NCBI GenBank assembly: GCA_008828725.1 | Contig: MEHQ01000520.1 | Coordinates: forward strand, 109,079 to 173,078 | Direction of reading: 5' to 3' | DNA length: 64,000 nt | Source: Saccharina japonica | Lineage: Eukaryota > Sar > Phaeophyceae > Laminariales > Laminariaceae | In this document: one piece after another, positions 53,761 to 64,000 of the stretch | Layout of the letters: each line of letters begins with the position of its first letter | Position numbering within the stretch: the first letter of the stretch is position 1 | Notes under the pieces: generated by a model | Seen by the model: the letters and a program-made list of their open reading frames with translations, nothing else | What the model was told of the DNA's origin: nothing | Database searches by the model: none | Made by a program: the position numbers and the translations under genes

Positions 53761-54334
53761 GTTACTATGCCCCCCCCCCCCGTAATAGACGGTCGACAAG
53801 GGCGCACCTCTCATGATTTTGGTCGATGTTTCGGGGTGCCGAAGAAGGGTTGATGTGAAGGTGTTGCCTACTGAAATAAGGGGAGATGTTTCGATCAATC
53901 ATCCAGCCCAGCGTAATCCTCACAACGCTCTCCCCCCCCCTCTGAACGGCGGCATATTTGCGACGTAACGCCCCCCCTCTGAACGGCGGCATCTTTGCGA
54001 CGTAACGGCGCTGTATACGGTCGTATATACGTGGTTCTAACCCCTTTTCGATTCAAAATACCTGGGGAATCAGGGAGGCGTGTTTTTAGGGACGGACGCG
54101 CGCGCAGCAAGCGTTTCTATCGTTCGAAGTGATGTGTGTCCTCGAACGACGCCATACAGTACGCGACACCGGTTAAGAATCTCTTATTTCTGGCCAGGCT
54201 GGACTTCTTATGTAAGGCAGGGTGTGTCCTACACTATTTTGCACTACAAAAGAGGTCATGTTCTTATTTTCGTCTAAAAATCCAGCCTGAAATTCTTACC
54301 TGCCGAGTTCTTAAGTGCTGTCGCGTACTGCTGT
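53761..54334. other. Gene-free stretch
   Basis: Poly(C) at 53770-53780, then two near-repeats of CCCCCTCTGAACGGCGGCAT (about 53934 and 53974). No gene seen; the right part may belong to the decayed LINE. Confidence 0.4.
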
Positions 54335-54601
54335 ATACGGTATGCGAGCGTGCGTACGGTTGGACGATGGCTAGTGCTCGGATATGTGGCGAGGTGGAGC
54401 AGGGTCTTCGGCAAGGGAGCGTACTCGCGCCATTGCTGGTCAACCTGGTTTTCACGGAGGCGGTGCTACGCGTGGCCGACAAAGGCCCCGTCGCTTGTGC
54501 AGTCAGTCATCATGGGCAGCATTTGGGTACGTGCTGCGATAGAGGTACTGTCTGTAGCACTTTTCGGCTGAAAAAGAAAACCGGAAATGGCGGGGCTCCT
54601 T

Positions 54602-54696
54602 AAACCCTTATAGGACTGGAGTCCCGTTTTGGGGACAAATTACTTTGAATTTGAGGGGTTTGTCCCCAAAACGGGACTGCAGTTCTAAAAGGGTTA
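54602..54696. repeat. Fold-back with GGAGTCCCGTTTTGGGGACA arms
   Basis: AACCCTTATAGGACTGGAGT, CCCGTTTTGGGGACAAA on the left and TTTGTCCCCAAAACGGGACT on the right form a strong hairpin. Related to the GGTCCC...GGGGACAAA...ACTTGGAATTA sequences at 16619, 25800 and 41970. Confidence 0.85.
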
Positions 54697-54700
54697 CAGG

Positions 54701-54945
54701 ACGCGTGCTACGGTAGAGCTAGCACTCTTTGGATGAATCGTTTTCCGAACGATCCGGCTGCTTAACCTAAATTCGTCGGACGTTCATTTTTGTGATGAAA
54801 TATTTTTCAGAGGATGCTTCGGTCATGAGATTTCTCATCCGGCAGCACTTTTTTTCCCCTCCAAAATCATTTTTTCGGTGAGGTATGACGCTCCTTAAGT
54901 GAGGAGCTCAGAAAAAACATGGTGCACCTCTATCGTAGCATGCGT
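54701..54945. mobile_element. MITE-like element, family 2 (best copy), inserted in the LINE
   Basis: ACGCGTGCTACGGTAGAGCT at the left; GTGCACCTCTATCGTAGCAT then GCGT at the right. About 245 bp, no coding capacity. Confidence 0.85.
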
Positions 54946-55434
54946 CACTAGGCTCCTTAACCCATAATCGCCCGAATTTCAGGTCGGAATTTCAGTCTTC
55001 TTGTGATGCAATATTCTTCGTTGTGTACTTATGAAGGCCATGGGACCGTTCATCAGGTACGAGAAGCACTTACTTGTGCTTCCCTCCAAAATCGGTTTTT
55101 GAGTGAGATATAAGGTTTCTCAAGGGAGAAAAAAAAAACTCAGAAAAAAACGCGGTGCACCTCTACCGCAGCGTGTACCATGGTGCATCTCCCACGGAAT
55201 GAGGGGGCGGGGGGGGGGGGAGGAGGGAGGAGGAGGAGGAGGAGGCCCATACGTTGTGGGGAATGCTGTACGCTGATGATGCGGGCCTTTCATCGCGATG
55301 ACCAGGAGGGTTGGAGAGGGTGATGACGGTGATGGTGACTGCGATTGCTTCCTTCGGGCTTACGGTCTCGGAGGCCAAGACGGAGATCATGTTTGTGCCG
55401 GCAAACAAAAGAAGACGGGGGGAACGTGTCGTTC

Positions 55435-56236
55435 AACGTCACGGCAGCCGCCCAGGTATACAAACAAACGATCAAGTTTGTGTCGTACTTTGAGCGGGGC
55501 TATCAGCGCGAACCGGGATCTCAGCACCGAGGTAACGCGTCGACTCCAGAGGGCGTGGGCGTGCTTCGGGCGGTACAAGATGGAAATCTGTGACCACCCA
55601 GGTGTGTGTGCGCCTGCGGTTGAAGGCGCGGCCGCTGAAAGCTGGGGTACTCGAGATGATGCTGTACGGGTGCATCACGTGGACCCCGAATCCAGCTTAT
55701 TACGTCAAGCTATAACGAAGGTCCATCACGGTATGTATGCTTCCTTCGAAGCCTCGGCTGGCGGAAACGGAAGCGCGAAAAACCACACCCTATTTAACGC
55801 CCGCGCGCGCTCGTCAAGACAGAGACTCCGAGAGAATTTAGGAGGCCCGTGCGCTGACGGAGGATATTGTTCGCTGGTTTCGTGGCACGCACGGGATATC
55901 ACAGGAGCGCCTGCCGAGGAGGGTGATGTTCGGGGAGATGGTCGGGGGTTAAGGGCTACTCCTTTCGACAGGAGAGGGATTGGATGGGGCATCCGGCAAG
56001 ATGAGCTAGACCACCCATGATCGGGAACGTACAAGCAGTAGCTGCCTTGAGAAATCTAGGCCACGAAGTGCATAACAAAGGGCACCATCAATCCAATCGA
56101 TTATCAGTCCGAGGTGTGCAAAGTTCATTTGGGCTCACCACCTTGATCCCGCCTGAACCCTTCAAGCTCACGTCGGGGACATCAAGGAACTCGGCATCAG
56201 GTCCGAAGGGTGGCGCGAGGCAGCAAGCACAGAAGG
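55435..56236 (+). repeat. LINE 3' segment, direct repeat copy A (802 bp)
   Basis: Identical, as far as I can read, to 56333-57134 with a constant step of 898 bp. Followed by 96 bp (56237-56332) that reads as the normal LINE C-terminus (AGRWSRVVGDG). Confidence 0.93.
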
Positions 56237-56332
56237 CCGGCAGATGGTCTCGAGTGGTCGGGGACGGGGCCTGCGCCTTACACGAGGAAATTGTACGCCT
56301 CGGAGAAGAGCGATGCAGCACAGCGGCACGCG

Positions 56333-57134
56333 AACGTCACGGCAGCCGCCCAGGTATACAAACAAACGATCAAGTTTGTGTCGTACTTTGAGCGGGGCTA
56401 TCAGCGCGAACCGGGATCTCAGCACCGAGGTAACGCGTCGACTCCAGAGGGCGTGGGCGTGCTTCGGGCGGTACAAGATGGAAATCTGTGACCACCCAGG
56501 TGTGTGTGCGCCTGCGGTTGAAGGCGCGGCCGCTGAAAGCTGGGGTACTCGAGATGATGCTGTACGGGTGCATCACGTGGACCCCGAATCCAGCTTATTA
56601 CGTCAAGCTATAACGAAGGTCCATCACGGTATGTATGCTTCCTTCGAAGCCTCGGCTGGCGGAAACGGAAGCGCGAAAAACCACACCCTATTTAACGCCC
56701 GCGCGCGCTCGTCAAGACAGAGACTCCGAGAGAATTTAGGAGGCCCGTGCGCTGACGGAGGATATTGTTCGCTGGTTTCGTGGCACGCACGGGATATCAC
56801 AGGAGCGCCTGCCGAGGAGGGTGATGTTCGGGGAGATGGTCGGGGGTTAAGGGCTACTCCTTTCGACAGGAGAGGGATTGGATGGGGCATCCGGCAAGAT
56901 GAGCTAGACCACCCATGATCGGGAACGTACAAGCAGTAGCTGCCTTGAGAAATCTAGGCCACGAAGTGCATAACAAAGGGCACCATCAATCCAATCGATT
57001 ATCAGTCCGAGGTGTGCAAAGTTCATTTGGGCTCACCACCTTGATCCCGCCTGAACCCTTCAAGCTCACGTCGGGGACATCAAGGAACTCGGCATCAGGT
57101 CCGAAGGGTGGCGCGAGGCAGCAAGCACAGAAGG
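56333..57134 (+). repeat. LINE 3' segment, direct repeat copy B (802 bp)
   Basis: Starts AACGTCACGGCAGCCGCCCA like copy A, and leaves the shared sequence at 57134/57135. Confidence 0.93.
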
Positions 57135-57530
57135 GGATGGATGGGTGGTCGCAAGTTGTTGCGGTAGAGGCTGTAGACGTACGTAGCCGCACTGCAAAAC
57201 GTGTCCCGTCCGTCCGTGAACCATCATGGTCGCAAGCTAACGTTTGCAGTATATCGTATACGTATATACGTAGTTTTTCTGGAGGGTATTATCAATTCGC
57301 TTGTCCTGCAACATGGTCTGGCCAATTTTTTTTCGCTGATGTTGTTTTTGTCACATTGTTGAGTCATTGCCAACATCCAGTCGGTGGGCACAAGATAGGC
57401 AGGCTGCTCCAATAGCTCTGGAGTGGAAGAATACCTCAGGAAAAAATAACAACAATAATACGCTTAAGCAAATGGTGCTTCTCACTCAGACAAGGAAATA
57501 CACGTGAAATCATCGTGTGTACGTATGATA
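57135..57530 (+). repeat. 396-bp segment repeated at the window's right edge
   Basis: GGATGGATGGGTGGTCGCAA onward matches 63605-64000 base for base on reading. The second copy is cut by the window end. Confidence 0.93.
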
Positions 57531-57739
57531 CGTACGTGCGTACCAAGACACATACCAGTACATTGTCGTACGAGAGGCGTGTGACGTGTGCCCGTGTCCG
57601 GGTCCCCCGTTGGTCGCTCTGAGTCTGATGCAGCAAGCAAGCAGTACGGGGGCTGTGGTGCGGGTCTTGAAGATAAGCGGAAGAGGTTATGATCGGGGGA
57701 TGGATTTGGTTTTTGTCTGTGCCCCCCCCCCCCTGGCCG

Positions 57740-58266
57740 GCATATAAATATACGATATATTTATAGGTTGGGTTGGCGTCGGTTGGCAACGACGCTGTAA
57801 AACACGCCACTCGCTGCGTGAGCTAGACAACCAGGGTGCCGTTTTTTTTTGTTATTTTTTTTTGGCGGTCACCAAAGCTGGCGGTCGAGTAGATCATTGT
57901 GCGGGGTGAGAACCTTTGTTCCGCACAAGGGGAATGGTCGTATCACGTAGTGTTAATATGGTAAGGCGTCCGCGAGGCAGTTACATAGTAAAACCCATTG
58001 CTGTCTCCGGAAGTGGCCACACCAGAAATTAAATTAACTCATTGAAGCTGTCGTCCATATGCAAGTCCGCCTCAGAGGCGGTTCTTAGCAGGATGCAGCT
58101 CACCCTCCATGCGACTCGCCCAATATCTCACGGCGTTTCGCGCTTGGTGCAAGCAATGTCTGCCTGGTTGGTGAAAACCCAACGCGCTCCGTCCCGGCAT
58201 TGTAGGGACGCGAGGGTCTATGGTCATATGACTACGGCCGTGCACAACATGAGTACACCCCCCCCG
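57740..58266 (+). repeat. Poly(C)-flanked dispersed repeat, full-length copy 7
   Basis: Preceded by poly(C) and TGGCCGGC, then the perfect TATAAATATA-CGA-TATATTTATA hairpin, GGTTGGGTTGGCGTCGGTTG, and ends GAGTACACC plus poly(C). The cleanest copy, good for defining the element. Confidence 0.9.
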
Positions 58267-58847
58267 TTTAGAAAACACCTGGCGTACCTACACAAACCAA
58301 GGCCTTTTTTCATTTACCGTCACGGCTGTCTTCATCTGGTGACGACGTTGAATGAATACGTATTATATGTGTGACCACCCCAGTCGTATATATGTTTCCA
58401 AACAAACAAAAAGTAGTGGTGCCGTAAAAAATGTCAACGCTATCGTTATCGTCACCCACCAAAGCATCAATGGTTGTAGGAAAAAAAAAACTATCGTCAA
58501 CCATCTTTATTCGTTTCATGGCGATGCATGCTATGCGACCGACACGCACACGCTACTCGTAGAGGCGTTGGCGATGCAGTCGCACGAACGGCTGGCTGGC
58601 TCCGTCGTCGAAGGGACGACGGGAAGGAACCGGCTGGGGCCTCGTTCTCCCCTCCCATCTTACGCACACAACACCGACACACGCACACATCTATTAATCT
58701 ATTATTCATCCCTGTTCGCATTCTGCATGTTAATAGTCGTCCACGCTCGGCATCTCACCCACTCTTATGACTACCCTGCCACCCCGCCCCCCGCCACTCT
58801 TACCCCGCCGCCTACGCCTGTGGAAAACCTTCTTTTGGAAAAAAAAG
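58267..58847. other. Stretch upstream of the ZGPAT-like gene
   Basis: The 5' exon(s) with the start codon and the first zinc-finger Cys should be here or further left, but I cannot identify them. A long plus frame at 58352-58876 is not in the frame of the gene. Confidence 0.35.
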
Positions 58848-59666
58848 GAAAGAAGTTGCAAGCACTCCGGTCCTGACTGCCCCTTCTCCCACGGCGTCGA
58901 AGTACCCTTGGCCGACCTTCTTCCCTTCAGCCGCGACGGGGCTAACCTCACGGGCGATGCGTCGGCGTCAACACTAGAAAAAAATACGGGAGAGGAGGGC
59001 AGGGGGAGAGGGAACCGGGGGGGGGGCGGGGCAACAAGTAGCTGCTCTGACAGCGGCGCGAATGTTGGAGACGACGACTGGCTGGCGAGCTTAATCTCTG
59101 GGCAGGGGCATCGAGTTCTCGCGAGGTACCACGACCGCGTGTGGTACGAGGCTACGGTGGAGGGCGCTGCAGGGGAGGAAGGGTCGCTGGCTGTGCGCTT
59201 CAAAGGTTTTGAGAACGACGGGTCGGTGTCCCTTCCCGCCGACCACTCCCACTTGGCGCCTATCCAGGAGGGGGCTGACGGGGCAGCGGGTTCGTCTCGA
59301 GGCGGCGGCAGCGGCGGCGGCGGGCCTCCCGGGAGCGACGGAGAGGAAAGCGAAATCGAAGACGCGTGGGCAGACGCAACATCTACTACCGCGAAGAAAG
59401 GTGCTGACGGGGAGACGGATGGTGGTTTCTTCCAGGAGAGGGTGCTAGGGGAGAGAGGGCGGGGCGGTGGCGGTGGCGGTGGCGGTAGCCGACCGAATGT
59501 CGGAGCAAGAGGCGCAGCGGGGGCAGCAGCAGCAGCAGCAGGCGGCGCATCGTGCTCTGACGCGTATATAGTCGGTGACTGGGAGCAGCACACCAAGGGG
59601 TTCGGCTCCCGCATGATGTCGAAAATGGGATATCGGCGAGGGGAAGGGCTTGGCAAGGAAAAGCAG
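58848..59666 (+). CDS. ZGPAT: ZGPAT-like exon: CCCH finger, Tudor, first half of G-patch
   Basis: The acceptor is inferred as TTTTGGAAAAAAAAG|GAAAGA, which is purine-rich and weak, so the 5' border is uncertain; the frame is open back to about 58767. The right border splits the G-patch after GLGKEKQ. Confidence 0.75.
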
Positions 59667-61536
59667 GTGAGACTGCTGTGGCTTGTGCGTACAGCGGACT
59701 GGCTGGCCGTGAGAGGTGAGGCGGGCCGCCCTCTTGTTGTAGTGATCCCGGCCCGACTCGAACTCTCCGGTGCAGGCCATGGCTATGCCGCGACTGTCGC
59801 AGTCTCTTAAGACGACCATCCGTGGGGAGGGCTGATCGCTACTGTAGGTTCCTTTGGCCGATGATAGCATGACGTGCGAATGAATGTATTGCTGTTGCCA
59901 GCATGTCTCGCATCCTATGTCTGTCCTTCTGGGCCCCCCCTTTGCCTGCTTTATCATTCTTGGGTATGTATACACAGACAGTCATTGGGCGACATGTTAT
60001 GCATACACCATGCATGCCGCGGGTCTCTCGTTCTTATCAGCGGTCGCTCAGCCGACCGACCTTCCTCCCTCCGCCATTCCGATCTGCGTTGTCGTCCGTA
60101 CGAGCACCAGTCTCCACAACCAGCTACGTAGCTAGCTCACCGCGCTCGCTATCGCTATCCTGCGTTTAGCTCGCGATCGCTCTTGCTGTGATGATATCGT
60201 CATATCCCTGTCTCTTATATATCTGTCATCTCACCAACGTTAGCAGACGCGTCGCGTCCCCCCCACCTTCGCAGCCACTGCATCCCGTACGCCGAACGTA
60301 TTCCTGCATAAGTACGCGCCTCCTCTCTCCCCGCCCCCCCCGCCCTCTTTCACCTGGTGCCACCTAATCGCAAACCGGGGTAGCTAAAGTGTATATCCGT
60401 GCCCGGGATGCCTCTCCACAGGTGTAATTATATTACATTGGTGTTCGTGTGTTTGGGGGCATTCAGAGTTAAGGTTAGGGTTATATATACTATATACCTG
60501 GTATATAGTATATTCGTATATTATATATTATATGTATATATATATTATCCTTGCCCGACAAGTTGGCCGAGAGTAAAACCAGCATATACATACTAACGAT
60601 GTGCAGCTATATGACTTTTGCAGACTCGGTGTGCAATTAGGGATGCCTTTTTCTCACCTTCCCACCGACACGTCTGTTTGATCAACCTCCACTAACGCGC
60701 TCACTGCCAACGCACACCACGGCCGCTTTGAACCCGCATGCGTGTTGTGTGTATGTGTGTGTCATTTACCGTCGTCTCTTTTTGTTGTTGGCACACCCTA
60801 AATAAAGGGCATCGCCCGGCCCGTGCCCATCCGCGTTCTGCCGGAGCGCCGAGCCTTGGACCACCTCAGAGTGGACGACGCCCCCGGACCCCGAGCGAGC
60901 TCAGGAAACCACCGCAAACAGAAGAAGTCGAAACCCGGGTTCTCTTCCTCCGCCTCGCCCGGCGACGTCGAGCCGCAGAAGGCCATGTTCGACTTTCTCA
61001 ACGTCACCATCCACGCGTCGGTGAAAAGCAAAGCTCCTGCCGGAGGCGGATCGCGTCCTGCCCCGAGTTCAGCCGCCAGGGGCACCCACCGCGCCGGAAG
61101 GCAGAGGCCCGTGTTCGACGGAGCCTCTTCGTCTTCTAAATCGTCTTCGGCGGTTTCTTCTCTTTCTACGCCTGGTGGTGCTGCGGCGGGCTCGGGCGAA
61201 GGCGCAGCAGGCGCAGGCGTAAAGGCGGCGGGGACGGGGGCGGGGGTGTCGGGGAGAAGAGCGGGAGACATGTCGCGTTCGGAGCTCCGTTCGCACGTCG
61301 TCGGGGCGCGCGAGGCGGAGCTAACGCTGTCCACCAAGGTCGAGCGGTTAAAGGAGACGATCGAGCGCAACTCGGAGCGAGACCCCAGGACAGCTGCGCA
61401 GGCGAAGCGGAAGCTGGAGGAAGTTCACGCACAGGCTCGAGAGGTTCGGGCCAGCCGAGACCGGGCGGAGAGAGCGTTAGGGAACAAGGGGGATAAGGGC
61501 AAGGGGGGCGGCAAGGGCGGCCTGTTTTCGTTCTGA
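58848..61536 (+). CDS. ZGPAT: ZGPAT-like protein: CCCH zinc finger, Tudor, G-patch, coiled coil (5' end missing)
   Basis: Two exons, 58848-59666 and 60808-61536, joined in phase 0 (AAGCAG|GTGAGA; cctaaataaag|GGCATC). Order of parts: CCCH-type finger (SCKHSGPDCPFSHGVEVPLA; the first Cys would lie in an unseen exon), acidic and Gly-rich spacer, Tudor domain (GQGHRVLARYHDRVWYEATV to SLPADHSHLAPI), Gly/Ala spacer, G-patch (GFGSRMMSKMGYRRGEGLGK, split by the intron and continued GIARPVPIRVLPERRALD), conserved KAMFDFLNV, then a charged coiled coil and a GKGG tail. This order is that of ZGPAT/ZIP proteins, nuclear factors acting in transcription repression and splicing in animals; the role here is inferred. 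TGA at 61534-61536. Confidence 0.88.
59667..60807. other. ZGPAT-like intron
   Basis: 1.14 kb. Opens GTGAGACTGC; contains a TATATAC/GTATATA-rich stretch at about 60480-60550. Reading on past the donor gives 48 unrelated residues and a stop. Confidence 0.7.
60808..61536 (+). CDS. ZGPAT: ZGPAT-like last exon: end of G-patch, FDFLN box, coiled coil
   Basis: Starts GIARPVPIRVLPE, completes the G-patch, then MFDFLNVTIHA and a Lys/Arg/Glu-rich helix (LSTKVERLKETIERNSERD). Ends KGGLFSF and TGA. Confidence 0.87.
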   Translation, partial: GIARPVPIRVLPERRALDHLRVDDAPGPRASSGNHRKQKKSKPGFSSSASPGDVEPQKAMFDFLNVTIHASVKSKAPAGGGSRPAPSSAARGTHRAGRQRPVFDGASSSSKSSSAVSSLSTPGGAAAGSGEGAAGAGVKAAGTGAGVSGRRAGDMSRSELRSHVVGAREAELTLSTKVERLKETIERNSERDPRTAAQAKRKLEEVHAQAREVRASRDRAERALGNKGDKGKGGGKGGLFSF

Positions 61537-62945
61537 GCCCGCGCTGCGTTGATGCACCTGTTGGATGGGTTGTGGGTGGGTGGGTGTACGGTAGGTGGGT
61601 GGTTGATCTGCCGGCCCCGCTGGCGTGGCAGCGGTCGTACCACTACACAATTAATAATGTGGAAAAAAAGTCCACATCGCCAAACTTAAAACTTGTACGT
61701 AGTACGTGGGGGCTGTGCAGCTGTTTGGCTGTTGTTGTTGTGTTTCGAAGCACCACAGCAGCAGCAGTACCGGCAGTATATACACGCGAGAGTATCACCA
61801 CATCACCACCACGCCTGAGGTGCTACCATTCCACGAGCAGCTCACACACATACATGTGTACTCTCGTACGCATACTCGTGAAGAAACATATTGTTGCACG
61901 TCTGTATGTGAGGCTCTTCTGTGTGTCGTCTGAAAATGATGAACTGATTGATCTACTATTGTAACAACAGCAGTAGTAAGTACTCGACCGGTAGGGCCCC
62001 GCAGCTCAACTTGTGATGGTACCTCCTAGCTACCGGTATGCGGTAGGCTACATGCTGATCTGACTGATCTGTTGCTGATTGACCAAGTCACAATTACAAT
62101 TTGTCACCTGCTGCGAACGAGTGCACAGCAGTCTCTTGAGAGTCTGTTATCACCTGGCGATGATACCAGAGAGATTCGTACTCGCACAGATCAGATCAGC
62201 AGATGAGACAGATCACCCGCAAGTTCAATGTTCCAGCCCGGCATAAAAACGCCTGGGGTTTCGACTTAATTTCGTCTCTCTCCTCAAGTACTCGAATTCC
62301 CAATACTCAAAAAAGGAAAGCAAAAGCAGCAGCCGACCATGCCGGGCTGAGAGCGTCTAGGGTCTTACGCCCTTGGGAACAGCAATCCAGCAGGTGAGCC
62401 TTCCAGAGCGTCGGGTATGAGGCTTCCCGAGAACAATGCAGGCTCGATAGCGTGGAGGGCCTCAAGCGTGACGACGATTTTCGGGTATTGTTTCAACCTA
62501 AAGCCGGTGGATTCGTTTCCTTGTTGTGGAGTACTACAGCAGCAGCGGCAGCAGTAGCAGTAGACAGAGTGATGGAGGGCGCACGCTCGCCCGAGCTCCG
62601 GCCGACCAACGCACGCGGGATCCCCGAACAACGAGCGAACCTCTCCCTGCTTGCGCCTTGCTGTATCTATGGGTGCGTCAGACTACTGTAGTTTATATAT
62701 TCACTTGGTCTCATCAGAAAGCGAAAGCTGCTGTACATTTTTTTGCACACAAACAAAAAGACGGTGCAACTCTCACAAACTCTCCACCTGCCTGGCTTGC
62801 TGGCTTGCGCTGGGCTCCTATTTCTGGACCTGGTCTGCTGGGCTACTAAAGGCACGCCCGATGCATAGAAAGCACGCCCAATACCTTGAGCCTCCCTGCC
62901 GAATCATGACCATCCCGGGTGCATACAGGCATGCGAGTCCGTAGA
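61537..62945. other. Stretch after the ZGPAT-like gene
   Basis: (GGGT)n-like run at about 61566-61602, scattered CAG repeats, and the candidate exon below. Nothing else firm. Confidence 0.4.
62203..62393 (+). CDS. Possible first exon of an unrecognised gene
   Basis: The ATG follows ATCAGCAG; reads MRQITRKFNVPARHKNAWGF and a Lys/Ala-rich part, and ends TCCAGCAG|GTGAGC in phase 2. Basic product, no family recognised, and no clear second exon. Confidence 0.25.
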
Positions 62946-63603
62946 CAGCCCCCCCCCCCCCCCCTTAACTGGAGGCCTCTATGTGGCGATGTTTGCCTGA
63001 TGAGCGATTAGGATTTGGTTCAGTCCGGGTACGAGTACTCGTGGTAATGTACGCTCTACTCGTACTGGCACGACTCTGTACGTGAAGTGTTTTTTTTCCA
63101 GCGTACCAACTTCTGTCCGTAAATGTAAGGAGCATTTTGATATTGGTATTAGTGCCCAAACAGTTCTTACATTATCGGACAAATTGGTACTGGAGCCTAT
63201 TTACGATTCATGTCGTCTTCGCTTTTGTTTCGACTTCAACTCGCTCTCGCTCTTGCTCTCGAGAGGACATTTTTCCAGCCGTGATGCGCCGTGAGGCTTT
63301 CGAAGAACTGGAACTACGCTCGTACTGAACAACATTGCACAAAGCTCACGAGCACGTAGTGCTGTAGTAGAGACTCGCATCACAAGCTGGCTGCCGACAC
63401 GCTTCCTGTTGACCTGGCTCGTGGTAATATTACCAGAAAATCATCAACAAGGCAGGTGCAAAACGGTACATACGATACGTACAATTTTATTTTTGCACCC
63501 ATTTTTTTTTCCCCGATTTCTGTGGCTAAACTACTTGGAATTAGACTGAGATCATTACACGTGGAGAGCACCTTGCTTCCTCCCTTGCTTTCGTTTTTTT
63601 TGT
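62946..63603. other. Stretch before the gap
   Basis: Poly(C) at about 62950-62964, hairpin relative at 63102-63190, and an ACTACTTGGAATTAGACTGA fragment near 63525 related to the 54602 fold-back. Ends at N 63604. Confidence 0.45.
63102..63190. repeat. Hairpin element, diverged relative of 5711-5794
   Basis: CCAACTTCTGTCCGTAAATG and AAGGAGC on the left; GTTCTTACATTATCGGACAA and ATTGG on the right. Confidence 0.65.
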
Positions 63604-63604
63604 N

Positions 63605-64000
63605 GGATGGATGGGTGGTCGCAAGTTGTTGCGGTAGAGGCTGTAGACGTACGTAGCCGCACTGCAAAACGTGTCCCGTCCGTCCGTGAACCATCATGGT
63701 CGCAAGCTAACGTTTGCAGTATATCGTATACGTATATACGTAGTTTTTCTGGAGGGTATTATCAATTCGCTTGTCCTGCAACATGGTCTGGCCAATTTTT
63801 TTTCGCTGATGTTGTTTTTGTCACATTGTTGAGTCATTGCCAACATCCAGTCGGTGGGCACAAGATAGGCAGGCTGCTCCAATAGCTCTGGAGTGGAAGA
63901 ATACCTCAGGAAAAAATAACAACAATAATACGCTTAAGCAAATGGTGCTTCTCACTCAGACAAGGAAATACACGTGAAATCATCGTGTGTACGTATGATA
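63605..64000 (+). repeat. Second copy of 57135-57530, after an N
   Basis: Begins immediately after the N at 63604 and matches the first copy to the window end. Confidence 0.93.

Larger units (their letters stand above)
54335..57134 (+). pseudogene. Decayed non-LTR retrotransposon (LINE), reverse transcriptase and C-terminal region
   Basis: Broken RT coding sequence. MRACVRLDDG is followed by a stop and frameshift, then EVEQGLRQGSVLAPLLVNLV (RT palm; compare G-L-R-Q-G-C-V-L-S-P-L-L in LINEs). After about 0.75 kb of inserted repeats, MLYADDAG supplies the YADD catalytic box, then SFGLTVSEAKTEIM. Next come ISANRDLSTEVTRRLQRAW, MLYGC, RLPRRVMFGEMVGG and IRSEGWREAA, all typical of LINE C-termini, spread over several frames with stops. 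The 3' part is duplicated. It cannot make an intact protein. Confidence 0.85.

Noticed and set aside
55298-56020. Plus frame of 240 residues as an intact gene
   Set aside because: Crosses frames of a decayed LINE; the expected RT and C-terminal motifs fall in several frames with stops.
58730-59656. Minus frame of 308 residues, Pro/Ser-rich
   Set aside because: Antisense shadow of the ZGPAT-like exon; the plus strand has Tudor and G-patch domains.

Overview
This is an intron-rich eukaryotic nuclear window with three protein-coding loci in a very repeat-rich background. Small exons (54-378 bp) with GT-AG borders are separated by introns of roughly 0.3-2.5 kb. There is no operon structure and no bacterial signal. 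The style (long introns, C/G homopolymers, large microsatellites, MITE-like elements, a decayed LINE) fits an intron-rich alga such as a brown alga or related stramenopile. That is inference from style; no phylogenetic marker fixes the organism.

Layout: (1) 0.5-5.1 kb, minus strand: four phase-compatible exons of a protein I do not recognise. (2) 5.1-17.8 kb: no convincing gene; hairpin elements, a CCATGG-rich palindromic block, a TIR element, (CCCA)n and a diverged tandem duplication. (3) 17.8-45.98 kb, perhaps to 47.6 kb, plus strand: one ABC transporter gene spread over at least 20 exons whose phases all fit, apart from one poly-G frame break in exon 3. It encodes an extra N-terminal membrane domain, a ZZ-like zinc finger, one six-helix core membrane domain and one complete ATPase domain. 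(4) 47.6-54.3 kb: simple repeats, fold-back elements and a tRNA-like sequence. (5) 54.3-57.1 kb: a broken non-LTR retrotransposon whose 3' part is duplicated in tandem. (6) 58.8-61.5 kb, plus strand: a ZGPAT-like gene (CCCH zinc finger, Tudor, G-patch, coiled coil). (7) 61.5-64 kb: no confident gene; the last 396 bp repeat 57135-57530 exactly, right after an N.

The most notable points are the zinc finger placed between TMD0 and the core of a TAP-like half transporter; a repeat family flanked by poly(C), copies of which lie just upstream of several 3' splice sites; a microsatellite of about 0.9 kb that appears to have grown from a dispersed repeat; and signs of a misjoin at 57134/57135 and 63604.

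The genes do not form an obvious pathway. The ABC protein is a membrane exporter of unknown cargo, the ZGPAT-like protein is probably nuclear, and the minus-strand protein is uncharacterised.
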